Positions 28,780 through 37,777 are shown, counted from the first letter of the stretch. The stretch is 64,000 nucleotides of DNA from Pseudoponticoccus marisrubri (GCF_001482405.1 NZ_LPXO01000007.1:67001-131000), one strand, 5' to 3'. Notes: generated from the sequence alone by a model not told the origin. Made by a program: numbers and translations.

Positions 28780-29784
28780 TCAGCGCGGCGGATGCGCCCG
28801 GCGGTAGCTGGCCGGCGTGGTCCCCACCCAGCGCTTGAAGGCCCGGGTAAAGGCGCTCTGTTCCGAGAAGCCGGTCAGGAAGGCGACCTCGGCCAGCGAG
28901 TGCGTGGCATCGCCCAGCAGGCCCAGCGCAAGGTCGCGGCGGGTGGCCTCGGTCAGCGCCTGAAAGCTCATCCCGTGCTCCGACAGGCGCCGGTGGAACG
29001 AGCGCCCGCTGAGCCCTAGCCCCCGCGCGATCTCCTCCATGCGCGGCGGCCCGCCGCTCAGGCTCTGCGCGATGGCCTCGCGCGCCGCGGCCACCAGCGG
29101 CGGCTCTTCGGCGAGGGCCGACAGCTCGCTCTCGAGATGCGAGACGAGGTAGCGCGAGATCCCCTCATCCCCCAACCGGTTGGGCGCGGCCATGGTCTCG
29201 GGGTCAAAGAGCAGCGCATCCATCCCGGCGTCGAAACGCACGGGGCAGCCGAACCAGTCTTCATGCACGCCCCGCGCCGACGGCGCGGCATGGGCCACGC
29301 GCACCTCCAGCGGCACGACCGGGCCAGCGCTGATCTCGCGCGCCAGCGCCACGGTGGCCACCAGCGTCGTCTCGTTCGACAGGCGCAGCCCCAGCCGCCG
29401 CGCGCCGGGGCGGTGCAGCAGGTAGAGCACGCCCCGCGGATCGGGGCGCAGCTCGTAGCCCACCACGCCGGTCCAGAGCCGCGCATAGCGCACCACGCGC
29501 GACAGCGCGCCGTTCAGGTCTCGCGCGGCCTTCAGCGCCAGCCCCAGCGCGCCATACTCGTCGCAGCGCATGGACGCGCCCACACGCACGGGCAGATCGG
29601 TGGCGTCGACCTGCGCGGCGATCTGCTCCAGCAGGTCGTAATAGCGCGTTGCCGGCACCATCGTGCGCGGATCCCACGGCCCCGCCGGATCCAGCCCAAG
29701 CTGCCGCAGCAACGCGTCGCCATCCACCCCGGCCCCGGCCGCGGCGACCATCTTGCGCGCGAACAAAGAGGTCACGTAACCCAT
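28780..29784 (-). CDS. AraC-family transcriptional regulator (Arabinose_bd/OruR type)
   Basis: A 334-residue regulator. The N-terminal two-thirds resembles the ligand domain of the OruR/ArgR-like group (VPATRYYDLLEQIAAQVDAT and GALGLALKAARDLNGALSRV). The C-terminal HTH pair spans about residues 235-330: EEIARGLGLSGRSFHRRLSE and AEVAFLTGFSEQSAFTRAFK, ending RWVGTTPASYRR. It is upstream of, and codirectional with, the NmrA-like and DUF1772 genes and probably activates them through the direct repeats at 28735-28763. The ligand is unknown. Confidence 0.85.
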   Translation of the reverse strand: MGYVTSLFARKMVAAAGAGVDGDALLRQLGLDPAGPWDPRTMVPATRYYDLLEQIAAQVDATDLPVRVGASMRCDEYGALGLALKAARDLNGALSRVVRYARLWTGVVGYELRPDPRGVLYLLHRPGARRLGLRLSNETTLVATVALAREISAGPVVPLEVRVAHAAPSARGVHEDWFGCPVRFDAGMDALLFDPETMAAPNRLGDEGISRYLVSHLESELSALAEEPPLVAAAREAIAQSLSGGPPRMEEIARGLGLSGRSFHRRLSEHGMSFQALTEATRRDLALGLLGDATHSLAEVAFLTGFSEQSAFTRAFKRWVGTTPASYRRAHPPR

Positions 29785-29899
29785 GCCCGGCACTCTAGGC
29801 AGCGCCGGTGCTCCGGCCAAGCGCCGGGGCAATTCTTGTGGGCCTTGCGCGCTGCACCGTGCTAGACCCGCTCGCAACAGATATCTCGGGAGGCGACCC

Positions 29900-30415
29900 A
29901 TGACGGACGGGACACCCACTTTGCACATCCTGTGCGGCAAGATCGCCTCGGGCAAATCCACGCTGGCGGCCCTCCTTGGCGCGGCCCCTGCCACGGTCAC
30001 GGTGGCCGAGGATGACTGGTTGAGCGCACTCTACCCCGACGAGATGCACGAGCTTGCGGATTACGTGCGCTGCTCGACCCGCCTGCGGCAGGTCATGGCA
30101 CCCCATCTTGCGGCTTTGCTGCGCGCCGGTCTGTCGGTCGTGCTCGATTTTCCTGCCAACACGCCCGGCCAACGGAACTGGATGCGCGGGATCCTCGCCG
30201 ACACCGGGGCCAACCACAGGCTGCACCTGCTCGACGTGCCGGATGACGTTTGCCTCGCGCGGCTGCAGGCACGCAATCGCTCAGGCGCACATCCTTTCTT
30301 GGTCAGCGACGCGCAATTCCATGCCGTCACACGGCATTTCGTCCGGCCGACCGCGGCGGAGGGCTTTGACATCGTCATCCATACGCCCGCAGGCTTCGCC
30401 GCGCCGGCCGGCTGA
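29900..30415 (+). CDS. Small P-loop kinase / AAA family ATPase (zeta-toxin-like fold)
   Basis: A 171-residue nucleotide-binding protein with Walker A GKIASGKST (residues 13-21), a following acidic EDDW at about 40-43, VVLDFPANTPGQRNWM, and LDVPDDVCLARLQARNRSG with the arginine pair typical of small kinases. The pattern fits the AAA_33 family of uncharacterised small-molecule kinases. The ATG at 29900 follows GGGAGG. No antitoxin-like neighbour exists, so a toxin role is not supported. Substrate unknown. Confidence 0.75.
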   Translation: MTDGTPTLHILCGKIASGKSTLAALLGAAPATVTVAEDDWLSALYPDEMHELADYVRCSTRLRQVMAPHLAALLRAGLSVVLDFPANTPGQRNWMRGILADTGANHRLHLLDVPDDVCLARLQARNRSGAHPFLVSDAQFHAVTRHFVRPTAAEGFDIVIHTPAGFAAPAG

Positions 30416-30429
30416 ACGCCGCCTGTTCC

Positions 30430-32076
30430 CTACCGGTTGGCCCGGGCCAGCAGGCCGACCGCCATCAGACCGACGCCGATCACGAGGATGGCGGCCGGGG
30501 CGGCTTCGCCGAGCAGTTCGAGCGAGGCCTGCTCATGCACGCGGGTGGCCAGCGTGTCATAGTTGAAAGGCCGCAGCAGCAGCGTGGCGGGCAGCTCCTT
30601 GACGCAGTCGACGAAGACCAGCAGCAGTGCCGAGGCGATGGTGCCGCGCATCAGCGGGTAGTAGACCGCCGTCAGCACTTGCCCCTGGTTGCGCCCCAGC
30701 GAGCGCGCGGCCAAAGCGAGGTTGGGCGAGACCCGTCCCATCGCCGCATCCGCCGCGCCCTGCGCGATGGCGAAGAAACGCACGCAATAGGCCAGGATCA
30801 GCGCGAAGGCCGTGCCGGTCAGCATCAGCCCCGGATCCCAGCCGGTCCAGCCCAGCACCGTGTCTGCCAAGGCGTTGTCCAGCGCGGCCAGCGGGATCAG
30901 CAGCCCCACCGCCAGCACCGCGCCCGGCGCCGCATAGCCGATCGTGGTGACCGGCATCAGCAGGCGCGGCAGGCGCCGCCCCGAGATGCGCACCCCGTAG
31001 ACGAGGAACACCGCCGCCAGCATGGTCACCACCGCCGCCGTGCCGCCGACGAAGAGCGTGTTCAGCCCGGCCTCCCACAGGTCGGGATCGGTCCAGTTCT
31101 CGGCATTGTCCAGCGCATGGGCCAGGATCACGCCCGTGGGCAGCACGAACCCGGCGGCGAAGGGGATCAGGCAGGCCAGCATGGCCAGCCAGCCGGCCCC
31201 GCCCGGCAGCGGCTGGCGCGCCACGGGGCGGAACCGGGTGGAGAGGTTGAAGAAGCGCATCTTGCGGCGTGACAGCTTCTCGATCATCACCAGCAGGATC
31301 ACCAGCGTCAGCACCACGCTGGCGATCTGCGCCGCACCGCCGGCATTGTTGGCCTCGAGCCAGACGGTGAAGATCCCGGTTGTCAGCGTCTGCACCGCGA
31401 AATAATCCACCGTGCCGAAATCGTTCACCGTCTCCATCATCACGATGGCCACGCCCGCGGCGATGGCGGGGCGCGCCAGCGGCAGGCCCACGCGCCAGAA
31501 CCGGCCGAAGGCGCCGGCGCCCAGCGATTGCGCCACCTCGTCGGCCGAGGCGGATTGCTCGCGGAACGCCGCGCGGCCCAGCAGGTAGACGTAAGGATAG
31601 AGCGCCGCCGACAGCACCAGGATCGCCGCGCCCATCGAGCGGATCTCGGGAAACCAGTAATCGCGCGCGCTCTGCCAGCCGAAGAGGTCCCGCAGCGCAC
31701 CCTGCACCGGCCCGGCATATTCGAGGAAATCGACCAGCGCATAGGCGCCCACATAGGCCGGCACGCCCAGCGGCAGCAGCAGCAGCCATTCCAGCCAGCG
31801 CCGGCCGGGAAATTCGTAGCGCGACACGATCCAGGCCGCGCCCGTGCCCATGCAGGCGGTCAGCAGACCCACCCCGCCCATCAGGATCGCCGTGTTCCAC
31901 AGGTAGCGCGGCAGCGTGGTCGAGATCAGGTGCGGCCAGATGTTCTCGCGCGGGAACAGAGCGATGCCCAGCACCGACAGGATCGGCGCCACCACGATCG
32001 CCGCGATCACCATGGCCCCGAGAGACCAGCGGCTGGGCAGAGCGATGCCGGGAGTTACGCGCTCGGACAGGGCCAT
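30430..32076 (-). CDS. Fe(III)-type ABC transporter permease (FbpB-like), orphan
   Basis: A 548-residue inner-membrane protein made of two fused permease units of about six helices each. EAA-like loops are present: ADEVAQSLGAGAFGRFWRVG near residue 180-200 and LALAARSLGRNQGQVLTAVY near 460. This double-permease layout is that of FbpB/SfuB and ThiP. No binding protein or ATPase gene adjoins it, so the rest of the transporter must lie elsewhere. The end is 15 bases from the convergent kinase gene. Iron is the best guess; thiamine or another cation is possible. Confidence 0.82.
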   Translation of the reverse strand: MALSERVTPGIALPSRWSLGAMVIAAIVVAPILSVLGIALFPRENIWPHLISTTLPRYLWNTAILMGGVGLLTACMGTGAAWIVSRYEFPGRRWLEWLLLLPLGVPAYVGAYALVDFLEYAGPVQGALRDLFGWQSARDYWFPEIRSMGAAILVLSAALYPYVYLLGRAAFREQSASADEVAQSLGAGAFGRFWRVGLPLARPAIAAGVAIVMMETVNDFGTVDYFAVQTLTTGIFTVWLEANNAGGAAQIASVVLTLVILLVMIEKLSRRKMRFFNLSTRFRPVARQPLPGGAGWLAMLACLIPFAAGFVLPTGVILAHALDNAENWTDPDLWEAGLNTLFVGGTAAVVTMLAAVFLVYGVRISGRRLPRLLMPVTTIGYAAPGAVLAVGLLIPLAALDNALADTVLGWTGWDPGLMLTGTAFALILAYCVRFFAIAQGAADAAMGRVSPNLALAARSLGRNQGQVLTAVYYPLMRGTIASALLLVFVDCVKELPATLLLRPFNYDTLATRVHEQASLELLGEAAPAAILVIGVGLMAVGLLARANR

Positions 32077-32161
32077 GGGGCCTCCTATCGGGTGTTTTCC
32101 TCGCTGAAATAAGGGTTATAGTGCAGCCCCGAGGCAACAAAAACCCCGGAAAGCCCGTTTC

Positions 32162-33043
32162 ATGCAGGTCATTCTTCACGCTGGCGTGCATTGCACCGAC
32201 GAGGACAGGATCCTCAAATGCCTGCTGCGCAATGCCGACACGTGGCGCCACGAGGGCGTGGCGATCCCGGGGCCGTCGAAATTCCGCAAGCTGCTCTCCG
32301 AGACGCTGAACGTGATCGGCGCGGGCACGCCCAGCCCCGAGGCGCGCGGCGTGCTGCTCGACGCGATGCTGCAGGACGATCCCGCGACGGTGGACCGGCT
32401 GGTGCTGTGCCACGAGAACATCTTCTCGGTGCCCAAGCTGATGTTCGCCGGCGGGCTGGCCTATCGCCGCGCCGAGACGCGGGTGGCCGCGCTGCGGCAG
32501 ATCTTTGTCGGCGACAATGTCGAGCTCTATCTCGGGCTGCGCGATCCGGCCACCTTCCTGCCCGCCGCCTTCGCCGCCACCCCGCACGAGGATTTCCAGA
32601 CCTTCCTGTCCGGCGTGGACCCGATGCATTTCCGCTGGTCGCACCTGATCCGCCGGCTGCGGACCGAGGTCCCGGACGTGCCGATCACGCTCTGGGCAAA
32701 CGAGGACACGCCGCTGATCTGGGGCCAGATCATCCGCGACATGGCCGGCATCGAGATGACGCGCAAGATCGTCGGCGCCTTCGACGTGTTCCAGCAGATC
32801 GTCAGCCCCGAGGGCATGCGCCGCTTCCGCGCCTTCCTCAAGGAAAACCCCACCATCAACGAGCGCCAGAAGCGCCGCGTCATGGCGGCCTTTCTCGACA
32901 AATACGCGCTGGAGGAGGCGATCGAGGAGGAGCTCGACCTGCCCGGCTGGGACGAGGCCTATGTCGACATGCTGACCGAGCTCTACGATGACGACCTCTA
33001 CGAGCTCGACCACATGCAGGGCGTCACCGTCATCACGCCCTGA
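32162..33043 (+). CDS. Conserved hypothetical protein, degenerate sulfotransferase-like
   Basis: A 293-residue cytoplasmic protein. No catalytic motif is complete. The start, VILHAGVHCTDEDRILKCLL, resembles the opening of bacterial sulfotransferases (strand, then HxGxxKTGTT) but the nucleotide-binding Lys-Thr-Gly-Thr part is replaced by CTDED. LFVGDNVELYLGLRDPATFL-like text later also fits the fold. It may be a sulfotransferase relative that lost cofactor binding; this is inference. It diverges from the FbpB-type permease over an 85-base gap and precedes tRNA-Arg. Confidence 0.6.
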   Translation: MQVILHAGVHCTDEDRILKCLLRNADTWRHEGVAIPGPSKFRKLLSETLNVIGAGTPSPEARGVLLDAMLQDDPATVDRLVLCHENIFSVPKLMFAGGLAYRRAETRVAALRQIFVGDNVELYLGLRDPATFLPAAFAATPHEDFQTFLSGVDPMHFRWSHLIRRLRTEVPDVPITLWANEDTPLIWGQIIRDMAGIEMTRKIVGAFDVFQQIVSPEGMRRFRAFLKENPTINERQKRRVMAAFLDKYALEEAIEEELDLPGWDEAYVDMLTELYDDDLYELDHMQGVTVITP

Positions 33044-33122
33044 GCCCCGCGCGCCCGCAGGGCAGTTCCCGCAGATTCGGGTCTTGCGACCCCGCCCGCT
33101 TTCCCCTAAACGCACAAACACT

Positions 33123-33199
<77 letters not shown>

Positions 33200-33532
33200 G
33201 TCTCCATGGTTTACCGATTGACCGCATTACTCTGCCGTCCGGGTCAATGTGTCTGCGCGGGACAGGTGGGGGCTTCGCTGTTCCCAATGCGCCCGTAGGC
33301 CACGCCGAGCCGTCGACGGGTGTCCCGTGCGGTGTCGCTTGGCCATGAGAACCAGCGCCGCGCTCGCCTCGGCGCCGACAACCGGACCGTGGCCGCAGGC
33401 AAATGTCGAAACGGCGAAATCAACAGCAGAAACGTAGCTTCGGGCAGCAAGGGCTGTTGGCTTGGGACATAGGCTCTCGCTTGGCAAACAGGCGACGCCG
33501 CAAGCACCGCCCGTCGCCCCTGCCCGAGGGCG
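33200..33532. other. 333-base region after tRNA-Arg, no confident gene
   Basis: Open frames exist on the minus strand (33227-33487 and 33244-33507), but they overlap in different frames and show no recognisable domain or clear ribosome site. Base composition at about 33380-33470 is lower in GC than the flanks. It could be a decayed insertion beside the tRNA; I cannot identify it. Confidence 0.4.
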
Positions 33533-33961
33533 TCAGTCCACCATCCCGATGAGCTCGGCCATGCGGGATTTTGCCTTGCCGCGATGGGTGACCTCGGCGG
33601 CGGTGTCGAGGTTGACCGGCGCGCCGACCTGGATCAGCGCCACCATGCCCATGCCGTAATGCGGGGTGCACTTGACGCCGTAGAGCCCCTCCTCGGTCAC
33701 GGTCAGCTCGAACGGGTCGTTGAACCTGGATCGGAACGCCTCGACCCCCTCGGGCAGCATGCCGTCGATGCTTTCGGCGTTGTGGCCGCTGTCGGTCGGC
33801 ACGAAGCGCACGGTATCGCCGGGTGCGGCGCGCACGAAAGCCGGCTCGTAGACCATAACGCCCGCGTCGCCGCGATTGAGCATCCGGATCTCGAAGGTTT
33901 CGGCCGGGACCATGCCGGCGGCGAGGCACAGGCAGGCGGTCAGTATCGGTCTTGCAAACAT
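33533..33961 (-). CDS. Pseudoazurin (blue copper electron carrier)
   Basis: Periplasmic type I copper protein of 142 residues with a signal peptide (1-20, ending GMVPA). Copper ligands are all visible: H60 (DSGHNAES), C98 and H101 ([10 protein letters not shown]) and M106 (GMGM), at the standard C-x2-H-x4-M spacing. Pseudoazurins pass electrons to nitrite reductase and other denitrification enzymes; the nor genes two kilobases away agree. The start at 33961 follows AAAGGAC. An FNR/NNR-like box lies upstream at 34034-34047. Confidence 0.92.
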   Translation of the reverse strand: MFARPILTACLCLAAGMVPAETFEIRMLNRGDAGVMVYEPAFVRAAPGDTVRFVPTDSGHNAESIDGMLPEGVEAFRSRFNDPFELTVTEEGLYGVKCTPHYGMGMVALIQVGAPVNLDTAAEVTHRGKAKSRMAELIGMVD

Positions 33962-34033
33962 CGCAAATGTCCTTTCGTCTTTGTCCGCGTGTTTCACCTG
34001 CCGCTCTTCTCGGCTAGGAGACCGGGCAGGACG

Positions 34034-34047
34034 TTGCTCTGAAACAA
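34034..34047. promoter_or_regulatory. FNR/NNR-like box between pseudoazurin and regulator genes
   Basis: TTGCT-CTGA-AACAA has TTG and CAA at the right spacing for a Crp/Fnr-family site (TTG-N8-CAA). Read toward the pseudoazurin gene, a start site 41.5 bases from its centre would be near 33999, leaving a 38-base leader. Binding by the adjacent NnrR-type regulator is inference. Confidence 0.5.
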
Positions 34048-34063
34048 ACTCGCGGCGGAAACC

Positions 34064-34768
34064 TTGCCCAAGCTTGACGAAAGCCTTCTGACCGGGCTGC
34101 CGCCCTTCTCGCGCCTCGGGCGCGCGCAGATCCGCGAGATCCTTTACCAGGCCGCCGTGCGCCGCTACGACGCCGAGACGGCGATCTTCCGCGAAGGGCA
34201 CGAGGCCGACCGCTTCTTCCTGCTGCTCGACGGCTACCTGCGGGTGATCCGCACCACGCCGGGCGGTGACCAGATCATCGTGCTGCACATCTCGCCGGGA
34301 CAGCTCTTCGGCATCGCGCCGGCCCTGCAGCGCGAGACCTACCCCGCCACGGCGATGACCGCGGCGGAGTCGATCGTTCTGTCCTGGCCGGTACGTCTCT
34401 GGCCCGTCTTCACCGAGCGCTACGACGGCTTTGCCAGCGAAAGCTACCGGACGCTCGGCGCGCGGCTGGGCCAGATCCAGCAGACGCTGACCGAGCTGGC
34501 CACCCAAGCGGTCGAGCGGCGCGTCGCCGCGGCGGTGCTGCGCATGGTCAACCAGAGCGGGCGCAAGACCGACCGGGGCATCGAGATCGCCTTTCCGGTC
34601 ACGCGACAGAACATCTCGGACATGACGGGCACGACGCTGCACACGGTCAGCCGGCTGCTCTCGGGCTGGCAGCGTGACGGGATCGTGGAATCGAGCCGCC
34701 GGCACATCGTGGTGACCGATCCTCACCGGCTGATGCTGATCAGTACCGATCAGGACGACCGCCCGTGA
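34064..34768 (+). CDS. nnrR: Crp/Fnr-family regulator, NnrR/DNR type
   Basis: A 234-residue regulator. The N-terminal sensory barrel (about 15-130) has no Fe-S cysteines, unlike Fnr, and lacks a clear cAMP pocket, which points to the nitric-oxide-responsive Nnr/DNR branch. The C-terminal HTH is [20 protein letters not shown] near 185-205. The TTG at 34064 begins a good N-terminus ([17 protein letters not shown]). It is within 400 bases of norC, whose promoter has a matching box. NO sensing is inferred from branch and context. Confidence 0.8.
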   Translation: MPKLDESLLTGLPPFSRLGRAQIREILYQAAVRRYDAETAIFREGHEADRFFLLLDGYLRVIRTTPGGDQIIVLHISPGQLFGIAPALQRETYPATAMTAAESIVLSWPVRLWPVFTERYDGFASESYRTLGARLGQIQQTLTELATQAVERRVAAAVLRMVNQSGRKTDRGIEIAFPVTRQNISDMTGTTLHTVSRLLSGWQRDGIVESSRRHIVVTDPHRLMLISTDQDDRP

Positions 34769-34985
34769 CGTGCCCCGCCTGCACCGCGCGGGCGACCTCG
34801 TTGCGAAACCCGTCCGCGTCCAGCGCGTAATCCCGCGCGGCATCGGCCAGCGTGTGGAACGGTGCGACCGGGCAGCCGGGGCACAGCATGCCGCGGTCGA
34901 GGAACGGGCGCGCGGCACAGGGGGCAGCGGCAAAGAGATCGGCCAGCGTCAGGTCGGGATCGTCAAGGGGCGGTCGGCGGCGCAT
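34740..34985 (-). CDS. DUF1858-type redox-disulfide protein (CPGC motif)
   Basis: An 81-residue protein with C23 and the pair C35-P-G-C38 in [20 protein letters not shown]. This is the hybrid-cluster-protein-associated redox disulfide domain (DUF1858/TIGR03980), found near hcp and nor genes. The start at 34985 follows AAAGGAGAG. It diverges from norC over a gap that holds the NNR box, and its 3' end overlaps the regulator gene by 29 bases tail to tail. A role in nitrosative-stress repair or iron-sulfur delivery is inference. Confidence 0.72.
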   Translation of the reverse strand: MRRRPPLDDPDLTLADLFAAAPCAARPFLDRGMLCPGCPVAPFHTLADAARDYALDADGFRNEVARAVQAGHVTGGRPDRY

Positions 34986-35034
34986 GGGCTCTCTCCTTTG
35001 GCACCAATCCTGCGCGCCCCTTTCGCCCCCGTCT

Positions 35035-35083
35035 TTGCGCTTGCACAAAAAGCGGCCGCGCCGAGCGTCCTAGACATCTTGTA
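35035..35083 (+). promoter_or_regulatory. norC promoter with NNR box
   Basis: TTGCG-CTTG-CACAA at 35035-35048 matches the NNR/DNR consensus (TTGCG-N4-CGCAA) in nine of ten half-site bases. TAGACA at 35071-35076 is a good -10, giving a start near 35083, which is 41.5 bases from the box centre: class II activator geometry. norC begins at 35111. The box could also serve the divergent DUF1858 gene. Confidence 0.8.
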
Positions 35084-35110
35084 TCCGAAACAGATCGTCG
35101 GGACCGCGAC

Positions 35111-35563
35111 ATGTCAGAATTACTAACCAAATCGCGGGCCAGGAACGTGTTCTACGGGGGATCCATATTCTTCGTCGTCGTGTTCGTGGCCCTGACGGCG
35201 GACAGCCACCGCCATATCACGCGCACCGCGACCTCGGGCATGGAGCTGAGCGACGCGGTGCGCCATGGCAAGCACGTGTGGGAACGGCATTCCTGCATCA
35301 ACTGCCATACGCTGCATGGCGAGGGCGCCTATTTCGCCCCCGAGGTCGGCAACGTGATGACGCGCTGGGGCGTGCTGGACGAGCCCGAGATGGCTTACGA
35401 GATGCTGGACGCCTGGATGCAGGCTCAACCCTCGGGGATCGAGGGGCGCCGCCAGATGCCGCATTTCGAGATCACCGAGGAAGAGATGCGGGCGCTGTCC
35501 GAATTCCTGCGCTGGGCCGACCAGACCGACACCCAGAACTGGCCGCCCAACGACGCCGGCTGA
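35111..35563 (+). CDS. norC: Nitric oxide reductase subunit C
   Basis: Membrane-anchored cytochrome c of 150 residues. One N-terminal helix (about 12-30) is followed by the haem-binding C62-I-N-C65-H66 in RHSCINCHTLHGEGAYFAPE. The likely axial Met lies in GRRQMPHFEITEEEM. Electrons from cytochrome c or pseudoazurin enter the NorCB complex here. ATG 35111 is chosen over more upstream in-frame codons because it begins the conserved SELLTKSRARNVFYGG stretch. Confidence 0.95.
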   Translation: MSELLTKSRARNVFYGGSIFFVVVFVALTADSHRHITRTATSGMELSDAVRHGKHVWERHSCINCHTLHGEGAYFAPEVGNVMTRWGVLDEPEMAYEMLDAWMQAQPSGIEGRRQMPHFEITEEEMRALSEFLRWADQTDTQNWPPNDAG

Positions 35564-35636
35564 GCCCCCGCGCGGGCCGACGGGGCGGGCTGCCCCGCGC
35601 ATGGCCGCGCGTCGCAACAAGAGTGAGACCCGAGAC

Positions 35637-36980
35637 ATGAAATATCAATCGCAACAGGTGGCCTATGCCTATTTCGTGGCGGCCATGGCGCTGTTCGGCA
35701 TCCAGGTGCTGGGCGGGCTGCTGCTGGGCTGGATCTACGTGTCGCCCAACACCCTGTCCGAGATTCTGCCCTTCAACATCGTGCGCATGATCCACACCAA
35801 CGCGCTGATCGTCTGGCTGCTGCTGGGCTTCTTCGGCGCGGCCTATTACCTCGTCCCCGAGGAAAGCGAGCGCGAGATCTTCTCGGTCAGGCTCGCCTAT
35901 TTCCAGCTGGCGATCCTGGTCGTGGGCACGCTGGGGGCCGTCGGCTCCTACCTGGTGGGCATCCATGGCGGGCGCGAGTTCCTCGAACAGCCGCTCTGGG
36001 TCAAATTCGGCATCCTGGTGGCCGCGGTCATCTTCCTGGTGAACGTGTCGCTGACCTTCCTTGCGGGGCGCAAGACGGCAATCACCAACATCCTGCTCAT
36101 GGGGCTGTGGCTGCTGTGCCTGCTGTGGGTCTTCGCCTTCATCAACCCCGACAACCTGAGCCTGGACAAGATGTACTGGTGGATGGTCGTGCATCTCTGG
36201 GTCGAGGCGACCTGGGAGCTGGTCATGGCCGCGATCCTGGGCTTCCTGATGCTCAAGCTGACCGGCGTCGACCGCGAGGTGATCGAGAAATGGCTCTATG
36301 TCATCGTCGCCACGGCGCTCTTCTCGGGCATCCTCGGCACCGGGCACCATTTCTACTGGATCGGCACGCCGGGCTACTGGCAGTGGATCGGCTCTGTCTT
36401 CTCGACGCTCGAGGTGGTGCCATTCTTCGCGATGATGTCCTTCGCCTTCGTGATGGTCTGGAAGGGCCGCAAGAACCATCCCAACAAGGCCGCGCTGCTG
36501 TGGTCGCTGGGGTCCTCCACCGTCGCCTTCTTCGGCGCCGGCGTCTGGGGCTTCCTGCACACGCTGCACGGAGTGAACTTCTACACGCATGGCACACAGA
36601 TCACCGCCGCGCATGGGCACCTGGCCTTCTACGGCGCCTATGTCGCCCTGAACCTCGCGATGTTCACCTATGCCATGCCGATCCTGCGGGGCCGCGAACC
36701 CTACAACCAGGTGCTGAACATGGCGTCCTTCTGGCTGATGACCGGTGGCATGGCCTTCATGACCTTCACGCTGACCTTCGCCGGCACGATTCAGACGCAC
36801 ATGCAGCGCATCGTGGGCGACTACTACATGCAGGTTCAGGACGAGCTTGGCCTCTTCTACATGATGCGCTTCGGCTCGGGCGTGGCCGTTGTCCTTGGCG
36901 CGCTGCTGTTCATCTACTCCATGCTCGTGGTGCGCCGCGAGGTCGTCAAACCCGGCCCCGTGGCCGTACCGGGAGAGTGA
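35637..36980 (+). CDS. norB: Nitric oxide reductase subunit B
   Basis: Catalytic subunit of 447 residues that reduces NO to N2O, with 12 predicted helices. Haem and Fe_B histidines are visible in MIHTNALIVWLLLGFFG, WWMVVHLWVEATWELVMAAI, GTGHHFYWIG and AAHGHLAFYGAYVALN, with glutamates of the Fe_B site in the VEATWELV segment. The start at 35637 gives the usual KYQSQQVAYAYFVAAM opening. A small hairpin, CGGGGC-GGGCT-GCCCCG (35581-35597), lies between norC and norB. Confidence 0.95.
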   Translation: MKYQSQQVAYAYFVAAMALFGIQVLGGLLLGWIYVSPNTLSEILPFNIVRMIHTNALIVWLLLGFFGAAYYLVPEESEREIFSVRLAYFQLAILVVGTLGAVGSYLVGIHGGREFLEQPLWVKFGILVAAVIFLVNVSLTFLAGRKTAITNILLMGLWLLCLLWVFAFINPDNLSLDKMYWWMVVHLWVEATWELVMAAILGFLMLKLTGVDREVIEKWLYVIVATALFSGILGTGHHFYWIGTPGYWQWIGSVFSTLEVVPFFAMMSFAFVMVWKGRKNHPNKAALLWSLGSSTVAFFGAGVWGFLHTLHGVNFYTHGTQITAAHGHLAFYGAYVALNLAMFTYAMPILRGREPYNQVLNMASFWLMTGGMAFMTFTLTFAGTIQTHMQRIVGDYYMQVQDELGLFYMMRFGSGVAVVLGALLFIYSMLVVRREVVKPGPVAVPGE

Positions 36981-36983
36981 TCC

Positions 36984-37777
36984 ATGAAAGACCTTCAATC
37001 CCCCGACCTGCCCTTCTACCACGCGCAATCCGACGAATGCGCGGTGTTCGAGACGGCCCATGCCAACGGTCTGCCCCTTCTTCTGAGGGGGCCCACCGGC
37101 TGCGGCAAGACGCGCTTTGTCGAACACATGGCCGCCCGTCTTGGCCTGCCGCTGCACACGGTGGCCTGCCATGACGACCTGAGCGCCGCCGACCTGATCG
37201 GGCGCTACCTGCTGAAGGGCGGCGAGACCGTCTGGGTCGACGGGCCGCTGACCCGCGCGGTGCGCGAGGGCGGCTCTGTTATCTCGACGAGGTGGTCGAG
37301 GCGCGCAAGGACGTGACCGTTGTCCTGCACCCGCTGACCGACGACCGGCGCCGCCTGGTGATCGACCGCACGGGTGAGGAACTGGCGGCGCCCAATCCCT
37401 TCATGCTGGTGGCCAGCTACAACCCCGGCTACCAGAACATCCTGAAAAAGCTGAAACCCTCGACCCGGCAGCGCTTCGTCTCGATCGGGTTCGACTTCCC
37501 CTCCCCCGAGGTCGAGCGTCCCGTAGTGATGCGCGAAAGCGGACTGGACGAGGGTCGCGCCACCGCGCTGGTGCGGCTGGCCGGCCGGATCCGCGCCCTG
37601 TCGGGCCTCGATCTGGAGGAAGGCGTGTCGACCCGGCTGCTGATCTATGCCGCCACGATGATCGCCGGCGGCATGGCGGTCGAACGCGCTCTGGAGGCCG
37701 CCATCATCGCGCCGCTCAGCGACGATCCCGATACCCAGCAGGCGCTGCGCGACCTTGCTGCCGTGATCTACGGGTGA
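36984..37777 (+). pseudogene. norQ: norQ (MoxR-type AAA ATPase), interrupted by a one-base frameshift
   Basis: NorQ assembles and activates the NorCB complex with NorD. The first frame (36984 to about 37274) carries Walker A GPTGCGKT and ends REGGSVIST; the second (from about 37275 to 37777) begins in what should be the Walker B region, [17 protein letters not shown], and continues to the normal C-terminus. The total, 794 bases, is one short of 265 codons. A missing base inside GGCGGC-TC-TGTTAT at about 37274-37276 explains it: restoring one base gives GGxCYLDEV. Either an inactivating mutation or a sequencing error. The rest of the gene is intact and the flanking nor genes show no decay. Confidence 0.85.

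Noticed and set aside
29900-30415. Zeta toxin of a toxin-antitoxin pair
   Set aside because: Only the P-loop fold is shared; no antitoxin gene is next to it.
33227-33487. A small minus-strand gene after tRNA-Arg
   Set aside because: Overlaps another frame of equal length, no ribosome site or domain; listed only as an unexplained stretch.
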